The notes under the pieces: model-generated
Database searches by the model: none
Told to the model about the DNA's origin: nothing
What the model saw: the letters and a program-made list of their open reading frames with translations, nothing else
Assembly: GCA_040878035.1 (NCBI GenBank)
Contig: JBBDMX010000090.1
Coordinates: forward strand, 1 to 64,000
DNA: 64,000 bases
From: JBBDMX01 sp040878035
GTDB lineage: Bacteria > Planctomycetota > Phycisphaerae > Phycisphaerales > Phycisphaeraceae
Direction of reading: 5' to 3'
Translations under genes and position numbers: made by a program
Part shown: positions 25,803 to 36,200 of the stretch, one piece after another
How positions within the stretch are numbered: the stretch's first letter is position 1
Layout of the letters: each line of letters opens with the position of its first letter

Positions 25803-27863
25803 ATGACGACGACAATGCAACGAACGCTTCTGGGAACGACGCTGGCCGTGTTACTGGCGGCCCCCGCCGCGCAGGCGGATCCGCTGACCTGGGTTGGCGG
25901 CCCCGGCACCTGGGATTTCAACAACACCGCCAACTGGGATAATGGCGGCCCCGTCACCTGGACCGATGAGGCCGGCGACGACACCGCCATCTTCAACACC
26001 CCCGCCGGCGCCGTGACCGTTGATGGCACCGGCAGCACCGACGGGACGATCACGACCAACGGCATGACGTTCAACGTCAACGGCTACAATCTGAGTGGCG
26101 GCACCATTACGTTGGCGGGGACCACGCCAACGATCCAGGTCACCACCGCAGGGCACACCGCCACGATCAGTTCCACTCTTACCGGCGCAGGCTTCACCAA
26201 GTCGGGTGCCGGGGTACTCACCCTAGGAGGTGCCAATGGCAGTTACAGTGGCGCCATCAACCTCAGTACGGGCCAGCTCAACCTCGCAAGTGCCTCGGCG
26301 CTGGGGACCGGCGCGCTGACCATCGCCGGCGGCACCACCATCGGCAAGGCCATCTCCGGCGGCGGCGACCTGACGCTGACAACCAACAACGCCATGAACT
26401 GGAACGGTAATTTCACGTTAGCTGCCGGAAGCAACAACAACCACCTGAACATGGGGACCGGCGCGGTGACGCTGGGCGGCAACATCACCGTGAATGAGAC
26501 TTCCAACGGCACGGGGCGGTTTACCGTCGGAGGCATCATTTCTGACGGCGGCAACAACTACAGTCTGACCGTCACTGGCGCGGGCTCGGCGGCGCAGCAA
26601 CTGATCCTGTCGGGCGTCAACAGCTACGGAGGCGGCACGGTTGTCACCTCCGGCGGCTTGGGCATCAACAACAATTCCGCTTTAGGCACCGGATCGCTCA
26701 CGATGAACGGTGGTTGGATATCCACTCCAACAGGACAAAGTAGGAACATCTCCAATACCGTCATTCTGAACAGCAGCCTGTTCTTTGGCAACCACAACGC
26801 ACAGAATGCCAGCGGCACGCTCACGTTGTCGGCTGCTACACTATCCCTCCCCGGCAATCGTGGCATTACCGTTCAACAGGGCACGTTGATCGTCGGCAGC
26901 GTCATCGACGATGGCGGCAGCAGCTTTGCTATCACCTACACCAGCGGCGATTTCGCGGGCTCGACTTTTCGGCTCGCCGCGGCCAACAGCTTCGATGGCG
27001 GCCTGACGGTGAAAAGCGGTGGCCACAGGGCGAATTTCCAGATTGCCAACGCCGGCGCCTTGGGCACCGGTACGTTCATCCTAACTGGCAACAGCAGTGC
27101 CAACGCTGTCAATAAGAGCATCCGCATCACCAACTCAACGGCTTCGCCTATCACGCTCTCCACCAACAATGCTCAGGACTGGGATACGGACTTCATTTTT
27201 GGCATGAGTGATGGCGGCGGCACGTCTGGCCAAGCCTTAAATCTCGGCACAGGCGCCGTCTCCCTTGGTACCACCAGCGCTACCGCCACGCGGACCATCA
27301 ATGTTCACTCCGCCACCCTGACCGCCGGCGGCATCATCTCCGACGGCACAACGACCAACGGCATCACCAAGATCGGTGGTGGAACCCTCGCTCTGGCCGG
27401 CGCCAACGCCTATACCGGCGCGACCGTCGTCAACGCCGGGACGCTCCGCGTCGACCCCACCGGCGCGCTGGCCAATGCCAGTGTCTCCGTTGACGGCGGT
27501 ACCTTCACCGGCACCGGCACGGTCAACTTCAACCTCGACGCCACGCCCGACCTGATGGCACTGCTCGCCGGCACGCTCAACGTGTCCGGCCTGACCATCA
27601 ACTTCGTCGGCCCGGCGACCGAGGCCAGCTACCTCCTGGTGGACTATTCCGCCGGCGGCACGTTCACCACCGCCGTCAACGCTCTGACCGACAACACCTT
27701 CGCCGGCGTGACGAACCTGCCCACCAACTACGAGTTCTTCCACGACACGACCAACAAGATGGTGTTCATCCAGGCCATCCCCGAGCCGGCGTCGCTCGCC
27801 CTATTGGGGCTGGGCGGCCTGATGATGATCGGCCGGGGGCGCGGCAAGCGCCGTCGCGACTGA
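25803..27863 (+). CDS. Autotransporter-type beta-repeat protein with PEP-CTERM tail
   Basis: Surface protein of 686 residues. It has a signal peptide (TLLGTTLAVLLAAPAAQA), then a right-handed beta-helix built from PATR-like repeats: phrases such as GFTKSGAGVLTLGGANGSYS, GGTLALAGANAYTGATVVNA and LNLGTGAVSLG recur about every 40-60 residues. It ends with IPEPASLALLGLGGLMMIG and a basic tail, a PEP-CTERM signal. No translocator barrel is present, so it is not a classical autotransporter. It follows the smaller PEP-CTERM gene by 115 bp on the same strand and probably shares its sorting route. A strong hairpin terminator follows. It may be adhesin-like or a matrix protein. Confidence 0.87.
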   Translation: MTTTMQRTLLGTTLAVLLAAPAAQADPLTWVGGPGTWDFNNTANWDNGGPVTWTDEAGDDTAIFNTPAGAVTVDGTGSTDGTITTNGMTFNVNGYNLSGGTITLAGTTPTIQVTTAGHTATISSTLTGAGFTKSGAGVLTLGGANGSYSGAINLSTGQLNLASASALGTGALTIAGGTTIGKAISGGGDLTLTTNNAMNWNGNFTLAAGSNNNHLNMGTGAVTLGGNITVNETSNGTGRFTVGGIISDGGNNYSLTVTGAGSAAQQLILSGVNSYGGGTVVTSGGLGINNNSALGTGSLTMNGGWISTPTGQSRNISNTVILNSSLFFGNHNAQNASGTLTLSAATLSLPGNRGITVQQGTLIVGSVIDDGGSSFAITYTSGDFAGSTFRLAAANSFDGGLTVKSGGHRANFQIANAGALGTGTFILTGNSSANAVNKSIRITNSTASPITLSTNNAQDWDTDFIFGMSDGGGTSGQALNLGTGAVSLGTTSATATRTINVHSATLTAGGIISDGTTTNGITKIGGGTLALAGANAYTGATVVNAGTLRVDPTGALANASVSVDGGTFTGTGTVNFNLDATPDLMALLAGTLNVSGLTINFVGPATEASYLLVDYSAGGTFTTAVNALTDNTFAGVTNLPTNYEFFHDTTNKMVFIQAIPEPASLALLGLGGLMMIGRGRGKRRRD

Positions 27864-27884
27864 GTTAGCGTGACCTCCTCCTGT

Positions 27885-27917
27885 GGCCGCGCGGGATTAA
27901 CCTCCCGCGCGGCCTTT
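27885..27917 (+). terminator. Hairpin terminator after the PATR gene
   Basis: Perfect 12-bp stem GGCCGCGCGGGA/TCCCGCGCGGCC with a 6-nt loop, followed by TTTAGA. It is 21 bp after the stop codon. Confidence 0.8.
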
Positions 27918-28068
27918 AGACCTACGGTTCCCTGACGGTCCGAAACCAGAATCCGAATTGGGAGTCCGAAAGTTGCTTAGTCTGCTCCATGGATCGCCGC
28001 AGGGCCGCAGTCAGTAATGCAACGCGCTACAGTGCAAGGATCGTGCATCGAGGGGTCCAATCAAGGAC

Positions 28069-28980
28069 ATGACGATGAATACTACCAACACACCAGGCCG
28101 TCGCATTGCACGTGTCCTTGCGTCTTGGAGACCCACGCTACCGACGGTCTCGCACAAAGGCTTCACCCTCATCGAACTCCTGGTGGTGATCTCCATCATC
28201 GCCCTGCTGATCGCGCTGCTGCTGCCGGCACTCAAGAACGCGCGAGCGGCAGGGCAGAAGGTCGCATGCGGGTCGAACTTGCACCAGTTATTCATAGGGT
28301 GGACGGCCTACACGGATGACAACCGCGATCACCACGTGCAGATGGGGCAGGGTCCCATCAATATCAGCGGCGATCTCTACTTCGACAGCAAGGTGTCCCT
28401 GCCGGGAGCAACGGGGACAGGTTATTGGCTCCATAGATTGCTCGGCGCGGGCGGCAACCCGCTTAAGCCGGGGGTTGCTTATCCCTACCTAAGTTCCCCG
28501 ATGGTCTTGGTCGACCCCGCCGGGGGGCAGCCGGCCAATGTGACTTGGTGGGGGATGACACCTCCCTCCATGCTGGTCAACGGTAAAGAGGCCGTATCAA
28601 GCTACGCCAAGTGTGGCTTCCAGGGATATTCGACAGTGCCCTGGCAGTCGACCCCCTACTTCGCATCCAATCTGCCCCAGGTGTATCGCCGCTTCTATCG
28701 CCTCAATCTGCTCAAGCCGACCGTCTGGCCCGTGCTTGTCGATGCTGACAGTCCCGTGATTGACAAGGCCATTAACTATGTCAAGAGCGAGGGGCAGCCA
28801 GTGTCGGCGCCCAACGGTTCCGGCGCCCTCTACTTTTCGGCACGCGCTCGGCATCTGGACGTAGCCAACATGGTGTTGGCTGACGGCCATGTGGCGGACC
28901 TGCCAGCGGGATCACTGGACTACGACGGCAATGCCGTATCGACGGGCACTTCACCGATTAGAGGTGCCTACAGGCGCTAG
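28069..28980 (+). CDS. Prepilin-type protein with H-X9-DG motif (DUF1559-like)
   Basis: Protein of 303 residues. A 30-residue leader ends in KG, followed by FTLIELLVVISIIALLIALL, the type IV prepilin/pseudopilin processing and membrane segment (GF|TLIE with Glu at +5). The C-terminal part has ARHLDVANMVLADGHV, which is exactly His-X9-Asp-Gly, the signature of the pilin-like proteins vastly expanded in planctomycetes. It is expected to be processed by prepilin peptidase and to act in a pseudopilus or on the surface; function is otherwise unknown. It stands between the PATR gene and the glycosidases on the same strand. The single copy here is probably one of many in the genome. Confidence 0.85.
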   Translation: MTMNTTNTPGRRIARVLASWRPTLPTVSHKGFTLIELLVVISIIALLIALLLPALKNARAAGQKVACGSNLHQLFIGWTAYTDDNRDHHVQMGQGPINISGDLYFDSKVSLPGATGTGYWLHRLLGAGGNPLKPGVAYPYLSSPMVLVDPAGGQPANVTWWGMTPPSMLVNGKEAVSSYAKCGFQGYSTVPWQSTPYFASNLPQVYRRFYRLNLLKPTVWPVLVDADSPVIDKAINYVKSEGQPVSAPNGSGALYFSARARHLDVANMVLADGHVADLPAGSLDYDGNAVSTGTSPIRGAYRR

Positions 28981-29168
28981 CCACGACAGGCCCAGCCGCA
29001 GCGCTCAGAACTTGCCGTACGCTGTGGTATTGATGAGGTCTTTGCCCTGAAATCGCGGCAATGCGGAGACCGGCTGTCGTTGCCAAGCGACCTTCTCTGA
29101 ATTAGTCCGCATCCACGGGGTGCAGACTCCAAGACTGCGCCATCAACCCTCCTTAGGACCGTCCTCTC

Positions 29169-32100
29169 ATGCGATCTGTGTTTTCTTTGTGCACGCTGTC
29201 GATTCTGTGGGCGATGCTCCTCCTGCAAGTTGCTCCGAGTGTGATCCGTGCCCAAGAGGCCAAGGAAGCGGCGACTAACCTCGTCACCAACGGTGGCTTC
29301 GAGCAGGGCGAGAAGGGGTGGATGTGGCAGCAGTGGAAGGGCAAGCCGTTGCCCGGCTACATCGACAAGGACGACATGCACGAAGGGCTGGCGTCGTTCA
29401 AGCTGCACCAGGACCCCCGGGAGGGCGTAGACACCACGCTGTACATGGGCAAGGAGGCGCGCGTCGAGACGGGCAAGGACTACGTGCTCACCTTTGCTCT
29501 CAAGACCAAGGATGTGCCCCAGGGCGCGGCCCGCGTCAGCGTGCTCTTGGACAAGGGCGGCTGGCTGGGCAAACAGTCCGGCAACGTCAACCGCGTCAAG
29601 ACCGGCGGCACGCAGGATTGGAGGGTTTACACGATCAACATTCCCGCCGGCGCCGTGGGCGAGGCCCAGAAGCTGACCATCTTCTTCTATCACGACAAAC
29701 CCAGTGCCGGCGAAGTCGGCATTGATGCCGTCAGCGTGGTCGCCGCGGCGGCGGGTTCGCTTCCCGTCAATGATGCAGCGCCTGCCAAGGATGACGCCGA
29801 GGCAGCTCCCGCCGAGCAACCCAAGGATCAGCCCAAGGCCGCCGAGCCCGCGGAGGACAAGGGCAACCTGGTGATGAACGGCGGGTTCGAGAGTGGCGAG
29901 AAGGACTGGATGTGGAACCAGTGGAAGGGCAAGCCCCTGCCGGGCAAGATCGATAAGGACGACAAGCACAGCGGGACCGCGTCGTTCAAGATGCACTTGG
30001 ACGACGTGGAGGGCGAACTGCACATCGCCGCCAAGGCGCGGCTGGACCCCCGGCCCGACCCGGCCAAGCCGCAGGACTACGTGCTGACGTTGGCGCTCAA
30101 GGCGCAGGACATGCCCGCCAACGGCGCCCGCGTGCGCGTGTTGATCGATCCCAACGGGCAGGGCCGATGGCTCAATCGCGAGACGGGCAAGATGGACGTG
30201 GTGAAGACCGGCGGCACGCACGACTGGAAGACGTATGACATCCGCGTGCCGGCGTCGGCGGTCAAGGATGCGACCGAGGTATTCATTTTTTTCTATCACG
30301 CCAAGGGCAACGAGGGTACGCTGGGCATTGATTCGGTATCGCTCAAGCCCAAAGACGGAAATGCGGCAGCCGGCGCCCCCGGAAGTGCCGCGCCCATCGA
30401 GGGAACGCTGGAGTCGGTGACCTACGCGACGGGCAATCCGGTGGTGCTGCTGGCGCAGAAGGATGCACCGGTGGCGATCGGTGTGTCGCCGGAGCAGGCG
30501 CTGTATCGTACGGGAGCGTTGCCCAGCGTCACAGTGCGGGCGGCCGCCAACGTCGGTGCGACGCTGCGCTACCGCGTCGTGGATGCCCTGGGGCAAAAGT
30601 TGGGCGAAGGCAGCGGGGGAGCGGAGCAGGCTGCGGCGCTGAATGTGACGCTGCCGCCGGGGCATGGCTATTACGAGATCATCGCGACCCTGACCCGCGG
30701 CGACGAAGTGGTCGCCGAAGCGCGGCGCAGTCTCGGCGCCCTGGATCCACCGGCCCAACCCATCGGAGACGAGCCGTTCGGCCTGTGGATCCAGGGCATG
30801 GAGCACTACCCCGAACTGGGCGTACGCTGGACACGCGAGGGCATCTATTGGCACTACCACCAAACCAGGGGCGAAAGCTATCTCCAGGATCGCCGGCGTC
30901 AGTTGCAGTGGTACCGGGACCACCACATCCGCGTGCTGGCCTATCCCAAACATCCGCACCCCCACCAGACGTCGCGCGAGGTGATCCAAGACACGCCCGA
31001 GGCCTGGCAGGCGCTGGAGGAATTCTGGACGAAGATGGTGCAGGAACTGGGGCCGCTGGTCGACGCCTGGGGCGTGGTGAATGAGCCGATCACCGGCCAC
31101 TGGAAAGGCAGCGATGAGTTGATCATCCGGTACTGGGCGCTGATGCGCAAGATCGTGGACAAGCACGATCCGGGCAAGCCGCTGGTCGGCCCGTCGCTGG
31201 GCCTGGCGCCGTCGAACGTGACGCAGTACGAGAAGCTGCTGGCGATGGGCTTGGGCAAGATGATCGACGCGGTCGAGGTGCACACCTACATCACCAGCCC
31301 GGAGGACATGGACTGGGCGGGGCAGACGCGGCGCCTGGCGGAGATGACCAGGCAGGCGACGGGCAAGGACCTGCCCATCTGGAGCAGCGAGCACGGCTCG
31401 AGCGGCACGTATGACAACGAACTGCTCCAGGCGCAGCACCTGATGCGTTCGTGGCTGGTCGCCAAGCAGGCCGGCTACCCGATGGTGATCTGGCACATGT
31501 TCAGCATGCCGCAAGGCAGCGATCTGCGCGAGATCAACTTCGGCATTTTCCGCAACGGCAAAGAGCGCGGCAGCATTCCGCAGGCGCGGCCGGCGGGCGT
31601 GGCCTACGGCGTGATGACCCGCCAGCTCGCCGGCGCGACCTACAAGACTCAACTGGACTACCTGGGGCCGTCGGTCAACGCCTTTGTGTTCGAGCGCCCT
31701 GCCGGGGGTGGCAAGGCGATGATCGCGCTATGGACGACGAGCCAGAAGACGTACGACGTGACCCTGGCGGTTGGCCAGGAGACGATCGTGACGCAGACGG
31801 GCCTGTTCGGCCGGGTCGAGGCGCTGGCCGTTCGCGACGGGCTGGTGCGCGTGACGGTGGACCGTAATCCGAAGTTCATCGCCGACCTGCCGGCGTTCTA
31901 CCTGGAAAGCGCCCCGATCGCCCGGCTGGACAAGCCCATCGAAACGTTGCCGGGCGCGTCGGTGCAGGCGTCGCTGACGCTGGTGAATCCGACGAAAGCG
32001 CCGGGCGAGTTGCGTATCGAGTGGCTGCCCGCCGATGGCTGGCGCTTCGACTCGCCGCGGAGCCAGTGGACGTTGGCGGCGGGGGAGCGCAAGAGCGTGC

Positions 32101-33065
32101 CGCTGACCGCGACGGCGCCGGCGGAACTGGCGATCGGCCGGTATCAGGTCTATGCCAAGGTGTTTCTCAATGGCAAGTACGTCACGGCGCTATCGGCACA
32201 GGCGTCGGTGCTGCCGCAGGTGACGGTGACCGGCATCGAGCCGAGCTTCGACGCCGGCCGGGCGGTGATCGTCGGCTCGTTGCGCCGCGTGGACCCGGCG
32301 CTGTATCAGGCGATCGTGCAACTGGTCGGTGATCGTTCCGAGCCTGTCACGTTCATGTTCAATGGCAAGGATGAGGTGGCTTTTGCCATGCCCGTTGGGC
32401 AGCCGGCGGGGGATCGGCTTGAGGATTTCACGCTCATCGTGCGCGGCTCGCAGGGCAGGGAACAGTTGCGTGAGAGCCTCCGCATGAGCTTCGTGCCGGC
32501 GGTGCGTGTGAAGGACGCCCGCGCGTTTGTGGACGGGGCGCTTCAAGATGTGCCGGCCGCGCGCTGGGGTTGGGATGAGAAGCACCTGTATCTGACGGTG
32601 CAGGTGCAGAAGGCGACGCACGTGCAGAACCAGACGGTGACCGAAATGTGGAAGGACGACAGCGTGCAGATCGGCATCGCGGCGGACCGGCCAGAGCAAC
32701 TGGTGCGGGAGTTTCTGCCGGGCTTGCAGGAAGCGGAGATGGTCGAGTTTGACGTGGCGCTGCGCAGCGACGGTCCGGCGTTGTACCGCCACCGCACGGT
32801 CAACAAGCACCTGGCGCCGGTGGGGGAGGTAAGCCAGGAGCAGGTTCGCTACAGCGTGCATCATGCCGCCGGCGTGACGACATACCAGGCGCGGTTCCCC
32901 GTGGAGCAGTTGGGCCTCAAGCCGCTGGCGCGCGGGCAGGTGCTGCGCGCAGCGGTGCTGATCAACACCAACGAAGGCCAGGGCCGGCAAACCACCGAAT
33001 GGTTCGGCGGCATCAAGGAAAGCAAAAACCCCGACCTGTTCGGCCACCTGATCCTGGCTGAATAA
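29169..33065 (+). CDS. Large secreted GH-A-like glycosidase with CBM modules
   Basis: Protein of 1298 residues with a signal peptide ending near VIRAQEA. Two copies of a jelly-roll carbohydrate-binding module (CBM4/9-like) lie at about 40-200 and 235-395. Both contain NGGFE-x-G, then W-Q/N-QWKGKPLPG-IDKDD and a closing GIDSVSL-type strand. A TIM-barrel follows (about 535-830). WGVVNEPITGHW places the acid/base Glu at residue 639, and PIWSSEHGSSGTYD the nucleophile at 741, the order of clan GH-A (GH5/10/39-like). After beta-sandwich domains, a CBM9-like module ends the protein (WGWDEKHLYLTVQV, MWKDDSVQIGI). Substrate unknown. It is followed by a paralogue of the same layout, probably co-regulated. 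Confidence 0.75.
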   Translation: MRSVFSLCTLSILWAMLLLQVAPSVIRAQEAKEAATNLVTNGGFEQGEKGWMWQQWKGKPLPGYIDKDDMHEGLASFKLHQDPREGVDTTLYMGKEARVETGKDYVLTFALKTKDVPQGAARVSVLLDKGGWLGKQSGNVNRVKTGGTQDWRVYTINIPAGAVGEAQKLTIFFYHDKPSAGEVGIDAVSVVAAAAGSLPVNDAAPAKDDAEAAPAEQPKDQPKAAEPAEDKGNLVMNGGFESGEKDWMWNQWKGKPLPGKIDKDDKHSGTASFKMHLDDVEGELHIAAKARLDPRPDPAKPQDYVLTLALKAQDMPANGARVRVLIDPNGQGRWLNRETGKMDVVKTGGTHDWKTYDIRVPASAVKDATEVFIFFYHAKGNEGTLGIDSVSLKPKDGNAAAGAPGSAAPIEGTLESVTYATGNPVVLLAQKDAPVAIGVSPEQALYRTGALPSVTVRAAANVGATLRYRVVDALGQKLGEGSGGAEQAAALNVTLPPGHGYYEIIATLTRGDEVVAEARRSLGALDPPAQPIGDEPFGLWIQGMEHYPELGVRWTREGIYWHYHQTRGESYLQDRRRQLQWYRDHHIRVLAYPKHPHPHQTSREVIQDTPEAWQALEEFWTKMVQELGPLVDAWGVVNEPITGHWKGSDELIIRYWALMRKIVDKHDPGKPLVGPSLGLAPSNVTQYEKLLAMGLGKMIDAVEVHTYITSPEDMDWAGQTRRLAEMTRQATGKDLPIWSSEHGSSGTYDNELLQAQHLMRSWLVAKQAGYPMVIWHMFSMPQGSDLREINFGIFRNGKERGSIPQARPAGVAYGVMTRQLAGATYKTQLDYLGPSVNAFVFERPAGGGKAMIALWTTSQKTYDVTLAVGQETIVTQTGLFGRVEALAVRDGLVRVTVDRNPKFIADLPAFYLESAPIARLDKPIETLPGASVQASLTLVNPTKAPGELRIEWLPADGWRFDSPRSQWTLAAGERKSVPLTATAPAELAIGRYQVYAKVFLNGKYVTALSAQASVLPQVTVTGIEPSFDAGRAVIVGSLRRVDPALYQAIVQLVGDRSEPVTFMFNGKDEVAFAMPVGQPAGDRLEDFTLIVRGSQGREQLRESLRMSFVPAVRVKDARAFVDGALQDVPAARWGWDEKHLYLTVQVQKATHVQNQTVTEMWKDDSVQIGIAADRPEQLVREFLPGLQEAEMVEFDVALRSDGPALYRHRTVNKHLAPVGEVSQEQVRYSVHHAAGVTTYQARFPVEQLGLKPLARGQVLRAAVLINTNEGQGRQTTEWFGGIKESKNPDLFGHLILAE

Positions 33066-33077
33066 TGCCCGCCAAAG

Positions 33078-33180
33078 CCCCGGCATGCCCCGCTCCGGGG
33101 TTGGGGGCTTGCCGGGGATCAACGCCAAAGAAGATCCCGGCCAAGCTCGCCCCCGGAAAAGACTCGCATGGCCGGGCTTG
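33078..33180. repeat. Two GC-rich hairpins between the glycosidase genes
   Basis: The first, 33078-33117, pairs CCCCGGCATGCCCC with GGGGGCTTGCCGGGG. The second, 33133-33180, is a copy of the GATCCCGGCCAAGCTCG repeat seen at 19521. They lie in the 152-bp gap between the two glycosidase genes. Confidence 0.65.
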
Positions 33181-33217
33181 TCCCGAAAAACAGTGTTCTT
33201 CAAAATTGGAGTTTTTC

Positions 33218-36200
33218 ATGCGTATTTCATCATTGATCTCCAGCCTGATGTTGGCGCTGACTCTTAGCGCAGTGACCGGCCCGGCAGCAGCTCAGGACGA
33301 CGCGGAAGCCAAGAACCTCATCGTCAACGGCGGCTTCGAGGAAGAGGCCAAGGGCTGGCAGTACCACCAGTGGAACGGGAAGAAGGTCCCGGGCACCTTC
33401 GACAAGGACGACAAGATGGAGGGCAAGCTCTCCTTCAAGATGCACGACGAAGGCGGCGGCAATCGCTACATGGCCAAGGAAGTGATAATCGAGGACTCGA
33501 CCAAAGATCACGTGATCACTTTCTACCTGATGACGCAGGATGTCCCCGACGGCGCGGCGACGGTGAAGGTGGCCATTGACAAGAGAGGCTGGCTCGGATC
33601 GCCCAAGGGCCGGGATGTCGAGCTGCGCACAGGCGGCACGCAGAAGTGGAAGCAATACGGCATCGCCGTACCCGCCTCGGCGCTGGGCGAGTCGAAGAAG
33701 ATCACGTTGTTCTTCAACCACGAGCAGGTGGACAAGGGCACGATCGGGATCGACGGCGTGGTGGTGCGCGTCGGCGCGGCTTCGGAGTTGCCCAAGGCCG
33801 TCGGGCCCATCACGCTCTGGGGCGACACCAATGAGCCGCAGTTGAGCACGTTCATCGCCGGCCAGCCCGTGGAATTGCGGTTTGGCGCCCGTGGGTTGGA
33901 AGAGGGCCAGGAGCTTACGCTATCGGTACAGGTGGTGGATGAGCACGACAAGGAGGTCGCCAAGCGGGAGGTCGCGGTGCAAGGCGATGCGAAGGGCCAG
34001 TGGCAGGGAACGATGGAAGCCCCAGCCGACCGGCTGGGTTTTTTTCGCGCCCATGCGCAGCTATCCAACGGCGTGAAACTGGAGAGCCGAGGCAGCCGCA
34101 TCGCGGGCTTCATGACCTATGCCATCGTGCCCGATCCCGCCAACCGCAAGAACTATGGAGAAAAGGAGTCGCGTTTCGGCATGCAGGGCGGTTTCAACGG
34201 CGCCTGGCAGGACCGCTCGCTGTCGCTACTGGGAGCACGCTGGGTGCTCGACGGCAGCTTCGAGTGGCGGCGCAATGAGCCCAAGCGCGCCGGAGAGTAC
34301 CAGGAGAAACTCAGCACTAAGCCGCAGGAACCCGCCAAGCAAGGTAGCTGGCAGAAGTATCCGCTGGTGACGCTGTTTGCCGCGCCCAAATGGGCGTGCG
34401 TGCCCGAGACCTTTGTCTACATGACCGGCACGCTCACACCCGAAGGCGAAAAGGCATGGGCGGATTATTGCCGGCTGGCGGCCAAGGCGATGATGGCCAA
34501 GTACCCCGACCTCGACAAGCGGATCTACCAGATCACCTGGGAGCCGATTCAACCCTGGGGCTACAAAGGCACGGATGCGGACCTGGTGCGCATTTACGAG
34601 ATTGCCTACCCGATATTGCATGAGACAGACCCCAGGGCGGTGGTGGCCGGTCCTTGCCGCGGCGTGAACAAAAACGACGTGCAGCGTACGACCACGCTGC
34701 TCAAAGCGGGCCTGGGCGAGTACCTGGACGCCTACTCGACGCATCCCTATTTTGAGGTGCCGCCGGAGCGTGACAACATGGCGGGGGTGCTGCGGGCCAT
34801 GCGCAAAGCGCTGCGCGAGCACACGGGTAAGGACCTGCCCATGCTGGGCACCGAGCAGGGCTGGACCACCAAGGAAGATCCCAAGTTGGACCTGAAACAC
34901 GCGCGCGGCCTGCTCCGGCAGAACCTGATCACGCTGGGCGAGGGATACCAGTTCAACTTCACCTACTACATCGTGGACTATCGCCTGTCCAACCAGGCGG
35001 GCTACGGGTACTACTACAACCTGGACGCGGGCATTCCCTGGGCGCCGACCAAGCTCTCGCCTCGGCCGGTGGCGCCGGCGTATGCGGCGCAGAGTTTGCT
35101 GCTGGATGGCCACGACCCGGTACGCGCCATCGAGTGGCTGGGCGATGAGACGTGGGGATATGCGTTTCAACGAGGGGATAACGTGGTGCTGGCGCTGTGG
35201 TCGTATGGCGATGAGCCACGCCGCGCAGCCTTGGTGACCGGCGTCGAGGAAGTGACCGTCTACGACTGGATGGGCAACACGACCCGGACACCGACGCCCG
35301 GCGGCGAATGCACCGTGACGCTGACGCAGGACCCGATCTACATCACCGGCGTCCGCGCCGACCTGTGGGGCCGGGGCGGTGGTCAACGCCTGACGCTCGA
35401 TCAGCCGCAGGTGGTCACCACGCCGGGGCAGTCGATTACGATCAAGGCGAGCCTTGCGGCGTCGAAAGACCAAGCGCTGGAGGGCGATCTGGTGCTCGAC
35501 ACCGACGCCCTGGTGGGGCAATCCCGCACTCAGGCGGTGAAGATCGCGCCGGGCAAGACACAGACGGTTTCGTTTACGATCGATCTGGCCAAAGACCTGA
35601 AGACGGGGCGGTATCCCGCACGCGTGCTGCTCAAACAGAAGGGTACGACGATTGATTTTGCCGGCATGGACATGCGGCTGGAGCCGCCGATCCTTGTCAC
35701 CGATGTCCGCCCTGGCGTGGATGCTCAGGGACAGGCCACGCTGGTGGTGCTGTTGAAAAACCTGGCGCCCAAGACGATCGCGGGCGAACTGTACGTGAAC
35801 CTTCGGCGGATGTATCCGGAACTGGTGGAGTCGGAGCTGCCGATGATCGACCTGGATCGCGGGCGCTACCGCGTGGAGGAACAGGTGCGCCTGGCGGCGA
35901 CGCAGCGATTCAGTCTCGACGCCGGAGCCGAGGGGCGCATCGCGCTGGCGGTGGACCCGCAGACGGTCGGGACGGTGGATCGCCTGCTGGCGGACATCGA
36001 GATTCGGCCCGACGGTCAGGTGGCGCATCGCGATCGCCGGCCGGTCAATTTCCTGCTGGCGATGCGCCTGCCCAACGGCGCCGCCGCTGACGCCGTGTTC
36101 GCGCAGATCAAGACCTTGGCTGAGCATCGCCTTAGCGGCAAGGATCACGTCATCCGCTCGCCCAAGTTCTACTCGGGGCCTGCCGATTCTTCCGCATCGC

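Noticed and set aside
25803..27863. Classical autotransporter
   Set aside because: The beta-repeat passenger is present, but the C terminus is a PEP-CTERM signal, not a 12-strand translocator barrel.
28977..31652. Open frame of 891 codons on the minus strand opposite the first glycosidase
   Set aside because: Its translation is low-complexity His/Arg/Leu-rich text typical of antisense frames in GC-rich DNA, with no motif; the plus strand carries signal peptide, CBM and catalytic motifs.
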